This document shows, in pieces, positions 62,788 through 64,000 of a stretch of DNA of 64,000 bases. Under the pieces are notes generated by a model, which had not been told where the DNA came from, ran no database searches, and saw nothing but the letters and a program-made list of their open reading frames with translations. How positions within the stretch are numbered: the stretch's first letter is position 1; each line of letters opens with the position of its first letter. Made by a program: the position numbers and the translations under genes. Source of the DNA: Xestospongia bergquistia (taxonomy: Eukaryota; Porifera; Demospongiae; Haplosclerida; Petrosiidae); NCBI GenBank assembly GCA_963965975.1, contig OZ014423.1, positions 1,798,001 through 1,862,000 on the forward strand, in the 5' to 3' direction.

Positions 62788-64000
62788 ATACTTGAGCATA
62801 TGATGCACAGTCAGTACTAAGTCACTTCTATTATTGCAATATTAACTATACGAGGCCATAGTCTTGCAAAGGAGGAAGGAGCATACAACTCACTTAACTA
62901 TGCACAGTTGTCAGCTCATGACCATATTTTGTGCTTCATGAAAACTTATATGATATCTGTATATTTTTCAATAAATTTGTCCTATTTCAAAATAAAATGA
63001 TTTGGTGAACATACAAGTATATTTTCTTTCTTATTTGAGAAATTAATATTGAGATAGTAGTCACAGTAGTCATGGTCTTAATTATAAAACTGCAATAATA
63101 GACAAAGCGAGCATAACTATTTTGGTATCAGGTGTTCTTAGGACTGTTTTGGACCATGTGTTATACATACAGATTTGTCTATTTCACTTCATTTTAATCT
63201 GTATATTGATGCATATAACTTTGAAGCTAACAAAGTGCATAGTCACCATACCAATGAATCTGCAAACACTTCAAATAGGCATAACTAATTGAAACTTCTG
63301 ACCTGAAAAAAGTTGTTAAGTAGTTTCAAGAACTATTTATCCAAATAGTTTTAGACCATTTTTACAATCTCTTAACTATTATATCAATTTTAAATTCTGG
63401 CTTGTGCAGCATAATAAGGAACACAACATGTATCCTTTGGAAGTTTATGTTTTTTTTTTAAATTTAGTTGTTTGAAGCATGAGCCTAATATATGCAAGCT
63501 AAGGATGTATTATGTTTGAAGAACAAGAGGCAGTGTATTTCTTCGCTGATGTTTGCTAAAGTTCCAATATAACTTAGCTTAAGCTTCTTTAGCAGGGTAC
63601 AGTAGAGTGACTGGCAAAAACAGATGGATACTTCACTCAAGCATATGCACACATACAAAAAATTCTTGCTGATATTACACTTAATTCGATTAATCGCGCA
63701 GAAAGCAAACTGTATGCATGACATTACATAACTCTGGAATGCAAAATTATTTACTTTAATTATATGGGATTTTTAATTTGTATACCACTTTCCTGTATGT
63801 GCATGTGAAGGGATTCCCATTGTTTTTGGATATTTTAAGCACAGATGCATATGATATTGAATGGTGCAGTCATTTTTCTCTAGCATATTCCTAGCTTGAG
63901 ATATAACATTGAATCAAAAGTCAAATTCACTGCATGAATGGAGGGATGGTAGCTTCATCATCCTCACAAGCATATATGGAGATTGTGACTGTGCTATTAA
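62788..64000. other. Intergenic, nothing recognised
   Basis: Downstream of gene C. AATAAA-type signals at about 62970-62995 could serve gene C polyadenylation. No supported gene to the window end. Confidence 0.5.

Overview
This is a stretch of AT-rich animal nuclear DNA. Nearly every gene is cut into short exons by small GT-AG introns. The genes are metazoan or general eukaryotic (CTF18, rolling-stone-like membrane proteins, an INF2-like formin, ERI1, NPRL3, remnants of GGPS1 and a purple acid phosphatase). Compact introns, 33-residue ankyrin exons and lineage-specific death-fold-like proteins suggest a sponge such as Amphimedon queenslandica. That identification is an inference, not something read directly. 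No rRNA, tRNA, CRISPR or viral gene was recognised.

Layout. 1-12.4 kb (minus): a large gene with two death-fold-like helical regions and a conserved globular module, followed by a cap repeat and at least 25 one-exon ankyrin repeats. Much of the ankyrin part is a near-identical exon+intron unit repeating every 142 bp, and the gene runs off the left edge. 12.4-15.4 kb: debris of a tandem duplication, namely a dead copy of the CTF18 3' end and a stripped-down copy of the ankyrin gene's 5' end. 15.9-22.8 kb (minus): CTF18, with a small inverted-repeat element in one intron. 23.0-24.0 and 35.0-38.8 kb (minus): four rolling-stone-like paralogues. 24.2-26.4 kb (minus): disabled remnants of a purple acid phosphatase and of GGPS1, joined so that their exon phases match. 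26.4-35 kb: mostly intergenic, with a pyrimidine-rich block, a GC-rich hairpin, a candidate micropeptide and some unrecognised exon-like segments.

38.7-55.4 kb is a tandem segmental duplication of a unit containing a rolling-stone first exon, an intronless secreted glycoside-hydrolase-like gene, an INF2-like formin and ERI1. The copies have decayed in a complementary way. Copy 1 keeps the hydrolase, but its formin is frameshifted and its ERI1 truncated. Copy 2 keeps the formin and ERI1, but its hydrolase lost its 5' end and has a stop codon. A 1.24-kb TTAA-flanked fold-back element sits only in copy 1.

55.4-59.8 kb (minus): NPRL3, with a scrambled partial copy of itself beyond its 3' end. 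59.8-62.8 kb (plus): a paralogue of the first gene's N-terminal half, head to head with NPRL3, with no ankyrin repeats and a short hydrophobic tail.

The best candidate for a new system is the pair of death-fold-like paralogues at the two ends. One carries a rapidly duplicating, exon-modular ankyrin array whose variation clusters in one surface segment. This is the kind of architecture expected of an expandable recognition protein, but the function is inferred only.
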